Source: an uncultured Chitinophagaceae bacterium
Lineage (GTDB): Bacteria > Bacteroidota > Bacteroidia > Chitinophagales > Chitinophagaceae
Direction of reading: 5' to 3'
DNA length: 64,000 bases
Assembly: GCA_936908745.1 (NCBI GenBank)
Contig: CAKZFX010000021.1
Location: 95,444-159,443, forward strand
Shown: positions 1-8,450 of the stretch, piece after piece
Layout: the number at the start of each line of letters is the position of its first letter
Position numbering within the stretch: the stretch's first letter is position 1
Notes under the pieces: model-generated
Databases searched by the model: none
Told to the model about the DNA's origin: nothing
Seen by the model: only the letters and a program-made list of their open reading frames with translations
Position numbers and translations under genes: made by a program

Positions 1-1340
1 GTGGTAAATACAGACGCATCATTTTCATTCATGCCATACGTGACGATCATTTTAGCACCGATCAATTCTTCAGAAGGCATTTTGAATTTAAACTCACCCG
101 GCACTTTCAGAATACCCGTTTTGCCTATATCAAATTCCTGTTCCTCCTGTTTATAATACAGGTCATTTTTTTCACTGAAATAATAACTGCCTTTTGATTG
201 GCCATATTTGTTTACAATATCAACAGTTATGTTGCCAAAGATTTGCTGATCACCGCCGAGTTTGGGCACCGTAAAATGAAGGTCACGGATAGTGATAACG
301 TCTGTAAATTTTTGCGGCCGTGCTGGTAAAAATGTAAATGATTGGCTGGAAGCTGAATTAATAATCAGCGGCACACCATCGGAATTATTCGTAGCACTTC
401 CGGAAAGCTGCAGTCTTTTTCCGCTGGCTATACTTGTGATATAAACACCGTTGGGCGCTGTAAAAAACCGCCATTGCTGGTTACTCGTACCTGTACCCTG
501 CCATTGCTGCACCTGTGTGCCATCTTCTGTCCGCATGTCCACCACATCCAGTTCCTTTTCACTATGCACCGGCCGTATGCTAAAGCTGCCATTGTCTAAT
601 TTTTTTACAGCAAACAAATGGTTATTGCGAGGCAGCATTTCCCATTGTATCAGCCGCATCCCATCATTCATATCTTCCTGTCCTGCAATAGCCAAATATT
701 TGCCTGTTTCATTGATCCTGATCTTATAAATACCATCAGCTATATCCGTAAGTATTTTTGAACTGGTTGTCGGAAGGCTGGAAGTAGTTACCTGTTTTTT
801 TCCGACCCTCTTCAACTGGTTGTCTTCAATCTGATCGGTTTCATTTTTCTTAAAATCTAGGACCATCGCCCGCATATTCATATCGCCTTGCAGGAAAAAG
901 TAAGCACCGTTTTGTGGTGTCACAGTGGAGTTCCAATACTGTAGCACTATTTTCATTTTATTCTGGTAAGAACTGATCACATAACCCTTGCTACCGGGTT
1001 GAGCTTGTATATACCATTTCTGGTTGTCCTGGTTCAGCCAATCCCATTGGATGATTTTGGCGCCTGCCCGTGGTTCTCCTTCCGTGCTCAGGTAACGGCC
1101 ACTATGCTTCGCTTTGATCGAATACACGTTGTTGCCCAAATGTTTCAGGATAAAACGGAAATGGCTAGTGTATTCATTATCCCATTGTATCATCCATGCG
1201 CCGTTATCTTTGTTAGCACCGGCAATAGCAAGGTATTTACCCGTGTCATTTATTTTGATAAGGTATTCACCGTCTGATAGCGATTGCGCCCTAGTCAGCA
1301 TTGCACAAGCGACAAATGCTATCAAAAAAATCAGTCTCAT
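1..1340 (-). CDS. Secreted ricin-type beta-trefoil lectin protein, 3' end outside window
   Basis: This reading frame is open from an ATG at 1338-1340 to the left edge of the window, about 446 codons without a stop, so the C-terminus is missing. It starts with a signal peptide ending near LTRAQS. Two ricin-B-like lectin blocks follow, each opening with a similar phrase (DGEYLIKINDTGKYLAIAG; DGIYKIRINETGKYLAIAG). They carry QxW motifs such as IIQWDWLNQDNQKW and VQQWQGTGTSNQQW. Such domains usually bind sugars. The last visible part (about residue 370 on) is not trefoil-like and I do not recognise it. The catalytic or partner domain, if any, lies outside the window. Role in carbohydrate binding is inferred from the family. 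Confidence 0.82.
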   Translation of the reverse strand, partial: MRLIFLIAFVACAMLTRAQSLSDGEYLIKINDTGKYLAIAGANKDNGAWMIQWDNEYTSHFRFILKHLGNNVYSIKAKHSGRYLSTEGEPRAGAKIIQWDWLNQDNQKWYIQAQPGSKGYVISSYQNKMKIVLQYWNSTVTPQNGAYFFLQGDMNMRAMVLDFKKNETDQIEDNQLKRVGKKQVTTSSLPTTSSKILTDIADGIYKIRINETGKYLAIAGQEDMNDGMRLIQWEMLPRNNHLFAVKKLDNGSFSIRPVHSEKELDVVDMRTEDGTQVQQWQGTGTSNQQWRFFTAPNGVYITSIASGKRLQLSGSATNNSDGVPLIINSASSQSFTFLPARPQKFTDVITIRDLHFTVPKLGGDQQIFGNITVDIVNKYGQSKGSYYFSEKNDLYYKQEEQEFDIGKTGILKVPGEFKFKMPSEELIGAKMIVTYGMNENDASVFT

Positions 1341-1362
1341 ATTGTTACTGTTAAATGTTGTT

Positions 1363-1809
1363 TTAATGGCGATAGGTGCCCGTGCCAACATAGCCTCCCT
1401 GTGTTACCTGCATTTTGAGCGTTGAACCTGTCAATTCCAAAATGGTAAACGTGGATGTACCGGCGCCGGGAGCAGAAACAATGATTGCAGTTTCATCGGC
1501 GGCGAATGTCCAGGTGCCCGTAAGGATCAGTTGAGGATCTGCCGTGTTGCATTTTGTATCGCCTTCCATTTGCAGAAAGGTATTATCAGCAGCAAACGTA
1601 TAGGCATCATCTTGTTTGCAGGCTGCAAGACCCGAAAAAACATCGAATGTGGCTCCATCACTTTGCCGTACCGCCGACGATGCGGTTTGAATCCATGGAG
1701 CTTTGCTCAATAATTCCCTGCGGGTAGGCTGTTCTTTGTCTTTTTTACAGCTTGTCATTACAGTCATTAACAACATCGCCGCAAGTGAGATTTTGAAATA
1801 CAATTTCAT
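1363..1809 (-). CDS. Small lipocalin-like lipoprotein
   Basis: A 148-residue protein with a lipoprotein signal peptide: hydrophobic stretch 8-18, then the lipobox MTSC with the acylated Cys at residue 21, followed by charged residues (KKDKEQ). The body has alternating beta-strand character and phrases typical of Bacteroidota lipocalin-like domains (TGTWTFAADETAIIV near the middle, LKMQVTQGG near the end). Function is unknown; the family is thought to bind small ligands or to be a surface lipoprotein. It lies 22 bases upstream of the ricin-lectin gene and 28 bases downstream of the next small gene, all on the minus strand, so the three probably form one transcript. Confidence 0.75.
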   Translation of the reverse strand: MKLYFKISLAAMLLMTVMTSCKKDKEQPTRRELLSKAPWIQTASSAVRQSDGATFDVFSGLAACKQDDAYTFAADNTFLQMEGDTKCNTADPQLILTGTWTFAADETAIIVSAPGAGTSTFTILELTGSTLKMQVTQGGYVGTGTYRH

Positions 1810-1837
1810 AGTTCAAGGTTTAAGGTTATTTAAAGAT

Positions 1838-2248
1838 TTATAATCGCTGGTAAGTAATCGTTCCCTGTCCTTCTGTTCCTACCCAGGTCATTTTATTGCC
1901 GGAAAAAGAAACAGTATAGTTTTGTCCAATACCTTCCTTACCACCAACAAACAGTTTATTGCCATTCAGTTTCCAGATAGTTTTGCTATACATTTTTGTC
2001 TGCACTTTTTTATAGCTTTCATCGCAACCGCTGGAACTAAGGTTCTGACGGAATGTGCCATCCGCATTCATTTCCCAAATCACTTTGGCGGCACAGGGAC
2101 GTTGTTGCAACAAGGCTTTGTGTGAATCAAATGTTTGCCCGGCATAGGAAGAGACATGAGATATTTTTTTCCATTTGCCCACTGCTGATTGTGCATTGGC
2201 AGCCGACACACACAAAAGACTGACTATAGATAAAATAAGTAGACGCAT
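1838..2248 (-). CDS. Secreted lipocalin-like protein
   Basis: A 136-residue protein with a cleavable signal peptide (residues 1-19, ending ANAQ). The mature part resembles the short lipocalin-like domains of Bacteroidota: SAVGKWKKISHV at the start, a DGTFRQN strand in the middle, WKLNGNKLFVGG and a closing strand GQGTITYQRL. It has two internal cysteines and no lipobox. A well-formed promoter lies about 35 bases upstream (2283-2313), making this the first gene of a likely leftward operon with the lipoprotein and ricin-lectin genes. It is divergent from a LytTR response regulator that may control it. Molecular function is not known. Confidence 0.72.
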   Translation of the reverse strand: MRLLILSIVSLLCVSAANAQSAVGKWKKISHVSSYAGQTFDSHKALLQQRPCAAKVIWEMNADGTFRQNLSSSGCDESYKKVQTKMYSKTIWKLNGNKLFVGGKEGIGQNYTVSFSGNKMTWVGTEGQGTITYQRL

Positions 2249-2282
2249 GATTTTATTTTTATTGAGTGATTAATTTTCAACC

Positions 2283-2313
2283 CAAACCTATCACCAATAA
2301 AAAGAGAGCCAAA
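2283..2313 (-). promoter_or_regulatory. Promoter of the leftward lipocalin/ricin operon
   Basis: On the minus strand there is TTTG (2310-2313), exactly 19 bases, then TAGGTTTG (2283-2290). This matches the Bacteroidota primary sigma consensus TTTG-N19-TAnnTTTG without a mismatch. The start codon at 2248 follows after a leader of about 30 bases. Confidence 0.7.
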
Positions 2314-2354
2314 CGGCTACTCGACAAACGACATTTCGGGTAGAGGAACGACAC
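2311..2354. promoter_or_regulatory. Candidate LytTR operator repeats between divergent genes
   Basis: Read on the minus strand, three related words precede the promoter: GTAGCCGTTT (2320-2311), ATGTCGTTTG (2335-2326) and GTGTCGTTCC (2354-2345). The proximal one overlaps the -33 element. It closely matches GTAACCGTCT, which sits at the corresponding place at the second LytTR locus (10922-10913). LytTR proteins usually bind imperfect direct repeats about two helical turns apart just upstream of the -35 region. The spacing here (15 and 19) is less regular than at the second locus. Confidence 0.4.
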
Positions 2355-2361
2355 ATTTTGG

Positions 2362-2369
2362 TATATTTG
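2362..2369 (+). promoter_or_regulatory. Possible -7 box for the LytTR regulator gene
   Basis: TATATTTG fits the TAnnTTTG -7 consensus and lies 22 bases before the ATG at 2392. No exact TTTG is present at the matching -33 position; the closest is TTTCG at 2334-2338. If it is real, the operator-like repeats overlap this promoter too, which would allow autoregulation. Confidence 0.4.
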
Positions 2370-2391
2370 AATACATTAAACCCCTGACCTG

Positions 2392-3096
2392 ATGGCGTTG
2401 GCCTGGCCTTGTATAATTGTGGATGATGATGAAATTGACCGGCTCACCACGGTGTCTTTCGTTAAGAAGTATCCATTTCTTGCTATCACCGGCGTTTACT
2501 CTTCGGCAGAAGAAGCGTTGGAGAAAACAGCTAACCAACTTCCCGCTGTTGCCTTCCTTGATGTTGACATGCCGGGGCTTTCCGGTTTGGAGTTGCGCAA
2601 AAAATTAGACCACATTCCTGCCTGTATTTTTATTACTTCCTTTCCTGATTATGCCGTAGAAAGCTTTGAACTGGCGGCATTGGATTTTATCGTAAAACCG
2701 ATCCGTGGAGAACGGTTTGAAAAAACAGCACAACGCATCCAAGAGTATTTTACCATCCGTGAAAAATCAAACCTGCTGGAACATACATTAGGAGGCGATA
2801 CCATTTTTATAAAAGAAGGCCACGAACAAATCAAACTGTCCCTTCATGAAGTATTGTACCTGGAAGCGTTGAAAGATTTTACCAATGTGGTGACAGAAAA
2901 AAGAAAGTATTGTGTGCTTTCATCTTTGGGCAATCTTTTGAAAGAACCGGGTTTCAGTTCCTTTATCCGCATTCATAAAAGCTATGCCGTACAAAAGAAT
3001 TTTATTGACAAGGTAAAAGGACAGGAACTTTTTATCCGCAATATCATATTACCGGTAGGCCGGGTTTATAAACCAGCATTGGAACAATTAAAGTGA
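2392..3096 (+). CDS. LytTR-family response regulator (first of two paralogues)
   Basis: A 234-residue cytoplasmic regulator. The receiver domain (about 5-120) has the acidic pocket VDDDE (D11-D13), the phosphoacceptor D57 in FLDVDMPG, and the conserved Lys102 in FIVKP. A LytTR DNA-binding domain follows (about 135-232) with the usual phrases YLEALKDFTNVV, FIRIHKSYAV and LPVGRVYK. It should be phosphorylated by the kinase encoded directly downstream, whose GTG start overlaps this stop codon, and then bind direct repeats at target promoters. The likeliest target is the facing lipocalin/ricin operon (inference). It is clearly paralogous to the regulator at 10991-11722, with SFPDYAVESFELAA-type stretches almost identical. 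Confidence 0.93.
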   Translation: MALAWPCIIVDDDEIDRLTTVSFVKKYPFLAITGVYSSAEEALEKTANQLPAVAFLDVDMPGLSGLELRKKLDHIPACIFITSFPDYAVESFELAALDFIVKPIRGERFEKTAQRIQEYFTIREKSNLLEHTLGGDTIFIKEGHEQIKLSLHEVLYLEALKDFTNVVTEKRKYCVLSSLGNLLKEPGFSSFIRIHKSYAVQKNFIDKVKGQELFIRNIILPVGRVYKPALEQLK

Positions 3097-5081
3097 GAAA
3101 CTTATTTTTCATATCGTTTCTTATTGTATGCATACAGGCATCTGCCCAAAAGACCGGCCGGCCGTTGGTGGATTCACTGATAAAAGAAATACCGGCCGCA
3201 ACAGACGATACTGCCAAAACAAGATTATATAATAAAGTGTTCAATGCATTGATAACACTGAACGTGGATGAAGCCAAACAGTATGCATGGCTTGGATTGC
3301 GACATACAACCAAAATGAAATGGGCCAAAGGCATGGGTGTTTTCCAGGATAACCTCGGAAGGGTTTACAGCAGTCAGGGCAATTATGATTCGGCAGTTTA
3401 TTATTATACCGCATCGCTTAACACAACTGTCAAAGAAGACAACCCCTTTAACCGTGCCAGCACGTATAATAACCTGGGCGTGGCGGCACAAAATATTAAA
3501 GGCGATTTTCCAGCTGCATCCGGCTATTATTTTAAAGCCTTGCAGATAGCCGAAGAAATAAAAGACAGTTCACTGATCTCTTTGCTCCTTAACAATGTGG
3601 CAAAGATTTATTCTTTACAACAGAACTATGAAAAGGCATTGGAGTTTGACAATAAGGCGCTTCGCATCAGCGAGCAAAGAGGCGACCTCACGACATTTGC
3701 CTACGGACTGCAAAGCATCGGCAAAACCTATTTCCTTTTAAAGAATATACCGAAAGCCAAAGAAAATTTTCAAAGGGCTTTATCTATTCATACCGAAACG
3801 GGAAACCTGGAAGGTATGGCAGCAGCATGGTCAAGCATTTCATTGGCAGAGCATGATAAGCGTACCATTGTTGAAGCAAGGATAAAGTCAAAAGAGTTGT
3901 GGGACGAAGTGAATCCTATGCATACGGACGCTATCACTAATTTGGGCAATCTTGGCATAGCCTATCTTGAAATTGCAAAGTATGACACCAACCATATCGT
4001 CCGTTATGGCGATGTGATCCCCGAGAATAAAACTTTATTATTAAGCAAAGCGTCCGGCTACCTGAAGAGTGCGATACAACTGGCCGGACAAAATGGCGAT
4101 GCAGACAACCAATCTTTTTTTATTGGTGCGTTAGCCGAAGTACAGGAATTACAAGGCGATTTCAAAAGTGCTTATTATAATTATAAACTCTTTGATGAAA
4201 CACAGGATTCCATTTATTCGCAGGAAAATAAAAACAAGATAGCAGCTGCAGAAAGTCAACTGGAAATTGACAAAAAAGACAGCGAGTTACGTATCAACCA
4301 GCTTGCCTTAAGCAACCAGCGAAAAACGATGTGGGGATTGATTGGCGGATTAGGGTTACTGGCCATTATCGGGATATTGATTTATCGTCAAAGCCGGAAA
4401 TTATCAAAACTGAATGCCGAACTGGACAATGCCAATAAGATAAAGGCAAAGTTTTTTGGCATTTTAAGCCATGATCTGCGCAGTCCTGTTTCCAACCTTG
4501 TCAGTTTTCTTCACCTGCAAAAAGAAGAACCCGGTCTTTTATCCAAAGAACAAACAGCCAGGCACCAGCAAAGAATAACAACCGCTGCCGAATCATTGCT
4601 GGATAATATGGAAACCCTATTGCTATGGAGTAAAAGCCAGATGGAAAAGTTTGCGCCTGTCAATACAAGGGTTGTGGTAGCGGAAGTATTTGAACAATTA
4701 AAAAAGAGTTTCGCCAGCACAAGTCCGGTTCAGGTTAACATTGAGGCTGACGACAGCATTGAGTTACACACAGATGAAAATTATCTATACACGATCCTTT
4801 CTAACCTTGTTGCTAATTCGATAAATGCCTTAGCAAACGTCACTGATGCAAGCATTACGTTGAAAGCAGGAAAAGAAAATGGTCATAACGTTTTATCCAT
4901 AACAGATAACGGGAACGGCTTTCCTGAAACATTCTTACAGGAATGGAATAACAATCAATTAAGCATCAACGGCCGTCACGGGCTTGGTATGCACATTGTA
5001 AAAGACCTTGCCGCTGCTATTCATTGCAAAGTTGTAGTAGGCAACAGCACAACCGGTGCTTATAGCCGGCTGATCTTTTAG
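3093..5081 (+). CDS. TPR-containing sensor histidine kinase
   Basis: A 662-residue membrane kinase starting with GTG, which overlaps the TGA of the regulator gene by four bases (GTGA) and so suggests translational coupling. Order of parts: signal peptide 1-18; periplasmic TPR region about 45-380; a membrane helix at about 413-432 (MWGLIGGLGLLAIIGILIYR); a short coiled coil; the DHp domain with phospho-acceptor His460 in SHDLRSP; and an ATPase domain with N box NLVANSINAL, G1 DNGNGF and G2 GRHGLGMHI. Periplasmic TPRs suggest sensing of a protein or peptide. The stop codon is separated by only two bases from the end of the convergent peptidase gene. Partner: the LytTR regulator upstream. Confidence 0.92.
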   Translation: MRNLFFISFLIVCIQASAQKTGRPLVDSLIKEIPAATDDTAKTRLYNKVFNALITLNVDEAKQYAWLGLRHTTKMKWAKGMGVFQDNLGRVYSSQGNYDSAVYYYTASLNTTVKEDNPFNRASTYNNLGVAAQNIKGDFPAASGYYFKALQIAEEIKDSSLISLLLNNVAKIYSLQQNYEKALEFDNKALRISEQRGDLTTFAYGLQSIGKTYFLLKNIPKAKENFQRALSIHTETGNLEGMAAAWSSISLAEHDKRTIVEARIKSKELWDEVNPMHTDAITNLGNLGIAYLEIAKYDTNHIVRYGDVIPENKTLLLSKASGYLKSAIQLAGQNGDADNQSFFIGALAEVQELQGDFKSAYYNYKLFDETQDSIYSQENKNKIAAAESQLEIDKKDSELRINQLALSNQRKTMWGLIGGLGLLAIIGILIYRQSRKLSKLNAELDNANKIKAKFFGILSHDLRSPVSNLVSFLHLQKEEPGLLSKEQTARHQQRITTAAESLLDNMETLLLWSKSQMEKFAPVNTRVVVAEVFEQLKKSFASTSPVQVNIEADDSIELHTDENYLYTILSNLVANSINALANVTDASITLKAGKENGHNVLSITDNGNGFPETFLQEWNNNQLSINGRHGLGMHIVKDLAAAIHCKVVVGNSTTGAYSRLIF

Positions 5082-5083
5082 TT

Positions 5084-6472
5084 TTACAAACCATATTTGT
5101 CAACTAAGTAAACAAGCGCCGCCATATTGATAGCGCCTAATTCCAGTTCACGTTTGTTGACGGCTTCAAACACATCGCTTCTTGCGTGGTGAATATCAAA
5201 GTAGCGTTGAGGGTCAGGGCTTAATCCCGCTAAGGCTGTTTTAAATGTACGGTTCAATGGACCGATGTCTGCGCCACCGCCGCCTTTATTAAATTCTGTG
5301 CAACCATAAGGTGCGATCAGATCTCTCCAGCTTACAAATTTGGCAAACTGTTCATCCGTTCCGGTAAAACCAAAACCTCTTGGCGTAAATCCACCGGCAT
5401 CGCTTTCCAATGCAAATACATGCTTCTCTCCTTTTTCTTTTGCTTCTTCTGCATATTTAGCACCGCCTCTCAAACCATTTTCTTCATTAGCAAAGAGTAC
5501 AAAACGGATCGTACGTTTAGGTTGATAACCGATGGCTTTAAATGCCCTTAGTATTTCCATCGTTTGCACACAACCTGCGCCGTCATCATGGGCGCCTTCA
5601 CAATTGTCCCAGCTATCCAAATGACCGCCGATTGTAATAATCTCGTCGGGATAAGTGGAGCCTTTTATTTCACCAATGATATTATGACCAATCGTATCAG
5701 GCAAAAAATAACCATGTGTTGTTAAATTCACGGTCACATCGCCCTTACCCACCTGTTGACTCAGCCAATCGGCATCTCTCAAACCAATCGCCACAGCGGG
5801 GATTTTTGCATACGCTGAATCATATCGTGTTGCACCTGTATGCGGGCTGTTGTCCGTAGCATGACTAAGACTTCTTACAATAACGGCTTTTGCACCATAC
5901 TTGGCTGCGCGGCTTGGGCCTTGTCCACGGTATTGTCCTGCGTCACGATACGAAAGAAAAGTATTAACGTAAGTCGGGTTAAACTTATAGTTGTAAAAAA
6001 CAATCTTGTCTTTGACTTTATCCTTGTTCTTTTCCAGTTCGTCAAATGAATTAACTAATAATACTTGCCCGCTCACCGGTTTTCCGTTTGAACCCATTGA
6101 GTTGCCCAAAGCCACTACGTCCAGTTCTTTTTTTGTGGGCTTATATTTTGCACTGCGTTGGTCATCATACATGGCTGACGCTTTGTCCTGGCCACCACGC
6201 ACCCAATGCGGCACCATACATTCCTGCATCCATGCTTTATCAGCGCCGCTTTCCTGCATACGCTGCAAACCCCATTTTTCAGCTTTCACCATACCCTGCG
6301 AGCCTGCCAGCCGTGGGCCGATCTCCTTGGTAAGCTGACGCAGATTTTCGTAGGCTTTCCCGTTTACCAGCACTTCATCAGCAATCCGCCGGATCATCAG
6401 CGAGTCCTCGTTTTGCGCTTTTGCAGCAAAAAGTGAAAAAGTGGCCAACAGGGAAAATACAGTCCGTTTCAT
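5084..6472 (-). CDS. Secreted M28 family zinc metallopeptidase (carboxypeptidase Q-like)
   Basis: A 462-residue exported peptidase with a signal peptide ending AKAQ. A PA (protease-associated) insert occupies about 130-250. The M28 catalytic domain follows, with zinc ligands visible in GGHLDSWD and GAHDDGAG, the catalytic Glu and a zinc ligand in NEENGLRG, a further ligand in LESDAGG, and the C-terminal His in FDIHHARSD. Layout and length match plasma glutamate carboxypeptidase / carboxypeptidase Q relatives, which hydrolyse dipeptides or release N-terminal residues. It is monocistronic and convergent with the kinase gene. Exact substrate is not known. Confidence 0.9.
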   Translation of the reverse strand: MKRTVFSLLATFSLFAAKAQNEDSLMIRRIADEVLVNGKAYENLRQLTKEIGPRLAGSQGMVKAEKWGLQRMQESGADKAWMQECMVPHWVRGGQDKASAMYDDQRSAKYKPTKKELDVVALGNSMGSNGKPVSGQVLLVNSFDELEKNKDKVKDKIVFYNYKFNPTYVNTFLSYRDAGQYRGQGPSRAAKYGAKAVIVRSLSHATDNSPHTGATRYDSAYAKIPAVAIGLRDADWLSQQVGKGDVTVNLTTHGYFLPDTIGHNIIGEIKGSTYPDEIITIGGHLDSWDNCEGAHDDGAGCVQTMEILRAFKAIGYQPKRTIRFVLFANEENGLRGGAKYAEEAKEKGEKHVFALESDAGGFTPRGFGFTGTDEQFAKFVSWRDLIAPYGCTEFNKGGGGADIGPLNRTFKTALAGLSPDPQRYFDIHHARSDVFEAVNKRELELGAINMAALVYLVDKYGL

Positions 6473-6559
6473 GCGTTGAGTTTTAATAAAGTTAAGGCTG
6501 TAAGGGAAATCAAAACAAAGAATTAAGATGAATGGTCAACCTTCCTGCGGCAAAACTGT

Positions 6560-6567
6560 TACCTTCG
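6560..6567 (+). promoter_or_regulatory. Possible -7 box upstream of bshA
   Basis: TACCTTCG differs by one base from the TAnnTTTG consensus and ends 18 bases before the chosen ATG at 6586. An in-frame upstream ATG at 6532 would place this box inside the coding region, which is one reason for preferring the later start. No clear -33 TTTG is visible. Confidence 0.35.
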
Positions 6568-6585
6568 GAAACACATATTAAGAAT

Positions 6586-7704
6586 ATGAGAATCGGGATT
6601 GTTTGCTACCCTACTTTTGGCGGATCGGGCGTGCTGGCTACAGAGCTTGGAAAGGCACTGGCGCAGAAAGGACATTTGGTGCATTTTATCACTTACCAGC
6701 AGCCCGTAAGGCTGAATGGTTTTATTCCCAATATATTTTACCACGAAGTGCAGGTGCCAACCTACCCGTTGTTTGACTATCCGCCTTATGAAACAGCATT
6801 GGCCAGCGCCATGGTGGATGTGATCAAAAATAATAATCTCGACCTGCTCCATGTGCATTATGCCATTCCCCATGCTTCTGCAGCGTATATGGCTAAACAA
6901 ATTCTGAAAAAAGAAGGGAAAGAAATACCGGTAATCACGACGCTCCACGGCACGGATATTACACTGGTGGGAAAAGACAAAACGTATGCGCCGGTAGTAG
7001 CGTTTTCTATCAACCAGAGCGATGCAATCACCGCTGTATCAGAAAACCTGCGGGACGAAACCTACCGGACTTTCACCATTGAAAAAGAGATACAGGTTAT
7101 CTACAATTTTGTAGATGTGGAACGCTTCAGCCGCAAACCGATTGATGCATTTAAAAAAGTAATCGCACCCAATGGCGAACGTATTTTACTCCATGCTTCC
7201 AACTTCCGTAAAATAAAACGTGTGCAGGATGTGGTGAAGATTTTTGCAGAAGTGCAAAAACATCTTCCTTCTAAATTATTGTTTGTGGGTGATGGCCCTG
7301 AACGTTCCACGGCAGAAGACCTGGCAAGAGAAATAGGCGTTTGCGATGAAATCCGTTTTGTGGGTAAGCAAGAACAAATGGAAGATATCCTGGCCATCGC
7401 TGACCTTTTTTTACTGACTTCCGAATATGAAAGTTTTGGTTTGGCTGCATTGGAGGCCATGGCAGCCGGTGTTCCCGTAGTGTCAACAGATGCCGGTGGT
7501 CTGCGTGAAATCAATATCAATGGTGAAACCGGCTATATGGCCAGCGTCGGCGATGTGGAAACCATGAGCAAACAAGCGATCCAGATCTTAAAAGATGACG
7601 ATACATTGAACGGCTTTAAGCAACGGGCTGCTAATTATGCCAAACAGTTTGATATCAGTACCATCATCCCGGTATATGAAAAATTATACGAGCAGTTTCT
7701 TTAA
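6586..7704 (+). CDS. bshA: N-acetyl-alpha-D-glucosaminyl L-malate synthase
   Basis: A 372-residue GT4-family glycosyltransferase that joins UDP-GlcNAc to L-malate in the first step of bacillithiol synthesis. The N-terminus MRIGIVCYPTFGGSG is characteristic of BshA and fixes the start at the second in-frame ATG. The N-terminal lobe carries YPLFDYPPYETAL and HVHYAIPHA. The C-terminal lobe has the nucleotide-sugar site LLFVGDGPER and the E-x7-E motif in TSEYESFGLAALEAMAAG. Length is normal for the family. Bacillithiol is the usual low-molecular-weight thiol in many Bacteroidota. bshB and bshC are not in the window. Confidence 0.93.
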   Translation: MRIGIVCYPTFGGSGVLATELGKALAQKGHLVHFITYQQPVRLNGFIPNIFYHEVQVPTYPLFDYPPYETALASAMVDVIKNNNLDLLHVHYAIPHASAAYMAKQILKKEGKEIPVITTLHGTDITLVGKDKTYAPVVAFSINQSDAITAVSENLRDETYRTFTIEKEIQVIYNFVDVERFSRKPIDAFKKVIAPNGERILLHASNFRKIKRVQDVVKIFAEVQKHLPSKLLFVGDGPERSTAEDLAREIGVCDEIRFVGKQEQMEDILAIADLFLLTSEYESFGLAALEAMAAGVPVVSTDAGGLREININGETGYMASVGDVETMSKQAIQILKDDDTLNGFKQRAANYAKQFDISTIIPVYEKLYEQFL

Positions 7705-7711
7705 CCATTGC

Positions 7712-8440
7712 TTATTGTAATTGCATCACCTGCATCCACTCATTCCCGCTATAGGCTTTTAACTCATGTTCTTCATACTCTTTACGGGTAAGATAAAACA
7801 GGATATATCCCGCCACATCTGTTATACGCATAAATTTCTTTAATGCATCTATATAGTACACTTTATACTCCTGTCCATCCGGCGATAAGGTTGCGAGCTG
7901 GTACGGTATGATCTTGTATGAATTTTTGAGTTTCCCATTTACGTAGTGATGCAACCCGGCTGCATTAGAAATACGCAATTCATCAGTCCTTTTAAAAAGG
8001 GTAAATGAAGTATCCTGAACCGTCTTTACGGAGAATTTTCTTTCTTCCGGGAAAAAGAGACCACGAGCTTGCTCTGCTCGCTTTAATGCACTGCTGAAAG
8101 CAGGCGTTTTCGTTTCCATAAAGTATTCCTGCTTGTACCCTTTTTTAATAAACGCAGTCGGTGCATTCCCGATCATAAAGCTGGCCACCCGTTCACAAAG
8201 CGAATCCGTATAGTAAACACCGGAATTGCAGTCCATACAACCCTTCCTTCTTTCCAGCACTATGCGATAAACTGTTTCGCCGTTAGGCAGTTTTAATGTA
8301 CCGCTGTATTTTGCCAGCTTATTCTTTACCGTATCTGCTTTTATTTTTTCAATACAAGCGGGCAATGATTGGGAAAATAATTTACCGCCTGTAAAGAGTA
8401 GAATCCCGGCTATGACTGTTGTTATTTTTCTTGCTTTCAT
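7712..8440 (-). CDS. Secreted protein of unknown function, third gene of cytolysin-like operon
   Basis: A 242-residue protein with a signal peptide ending KLFSQS. The start chosen is MKARKITT at 8440, because the longer in-frame option overlaps the upstream gene and spoils the signal peptide. A cysteine cluster (RKGCMDCNSGVYYTDSLC) lies around residues 65-85. The rest has mixed alpha/beta character with a YKVYYIDALKKFM strand near the C-terminus. I do not recognise the family. It begins 10 bases after the stop of the neighbouring gene, so it very likely shares the transcript of the cytolysin-like protein. A role with that protein is inferred from position only. Confidence 0.7.
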   Translation of the reverse strand: MKARKITTVIAGILLFTGGKLFSQSLPACIEKIKADTVKNKLAKYSGTLKLPNGETVYRIVLERRKGCMDCNSGVYYTDSLCERVASFMIGNAPTAFIKKGYKQEYFMETKTPAFSSALKRAEQARGLFFPEERKFSVKTVQDTSFTLFKRTDELRISNAAGLHHYVNGKLKNSYKIIPYQLATLSPDGQEYKVYYIDALKKFMRITDVAGYILFYLTRKEYEEHELKAYSGNEWMQVMQLQ

Positions 8441-8450
8441 ACCTCTTTTT

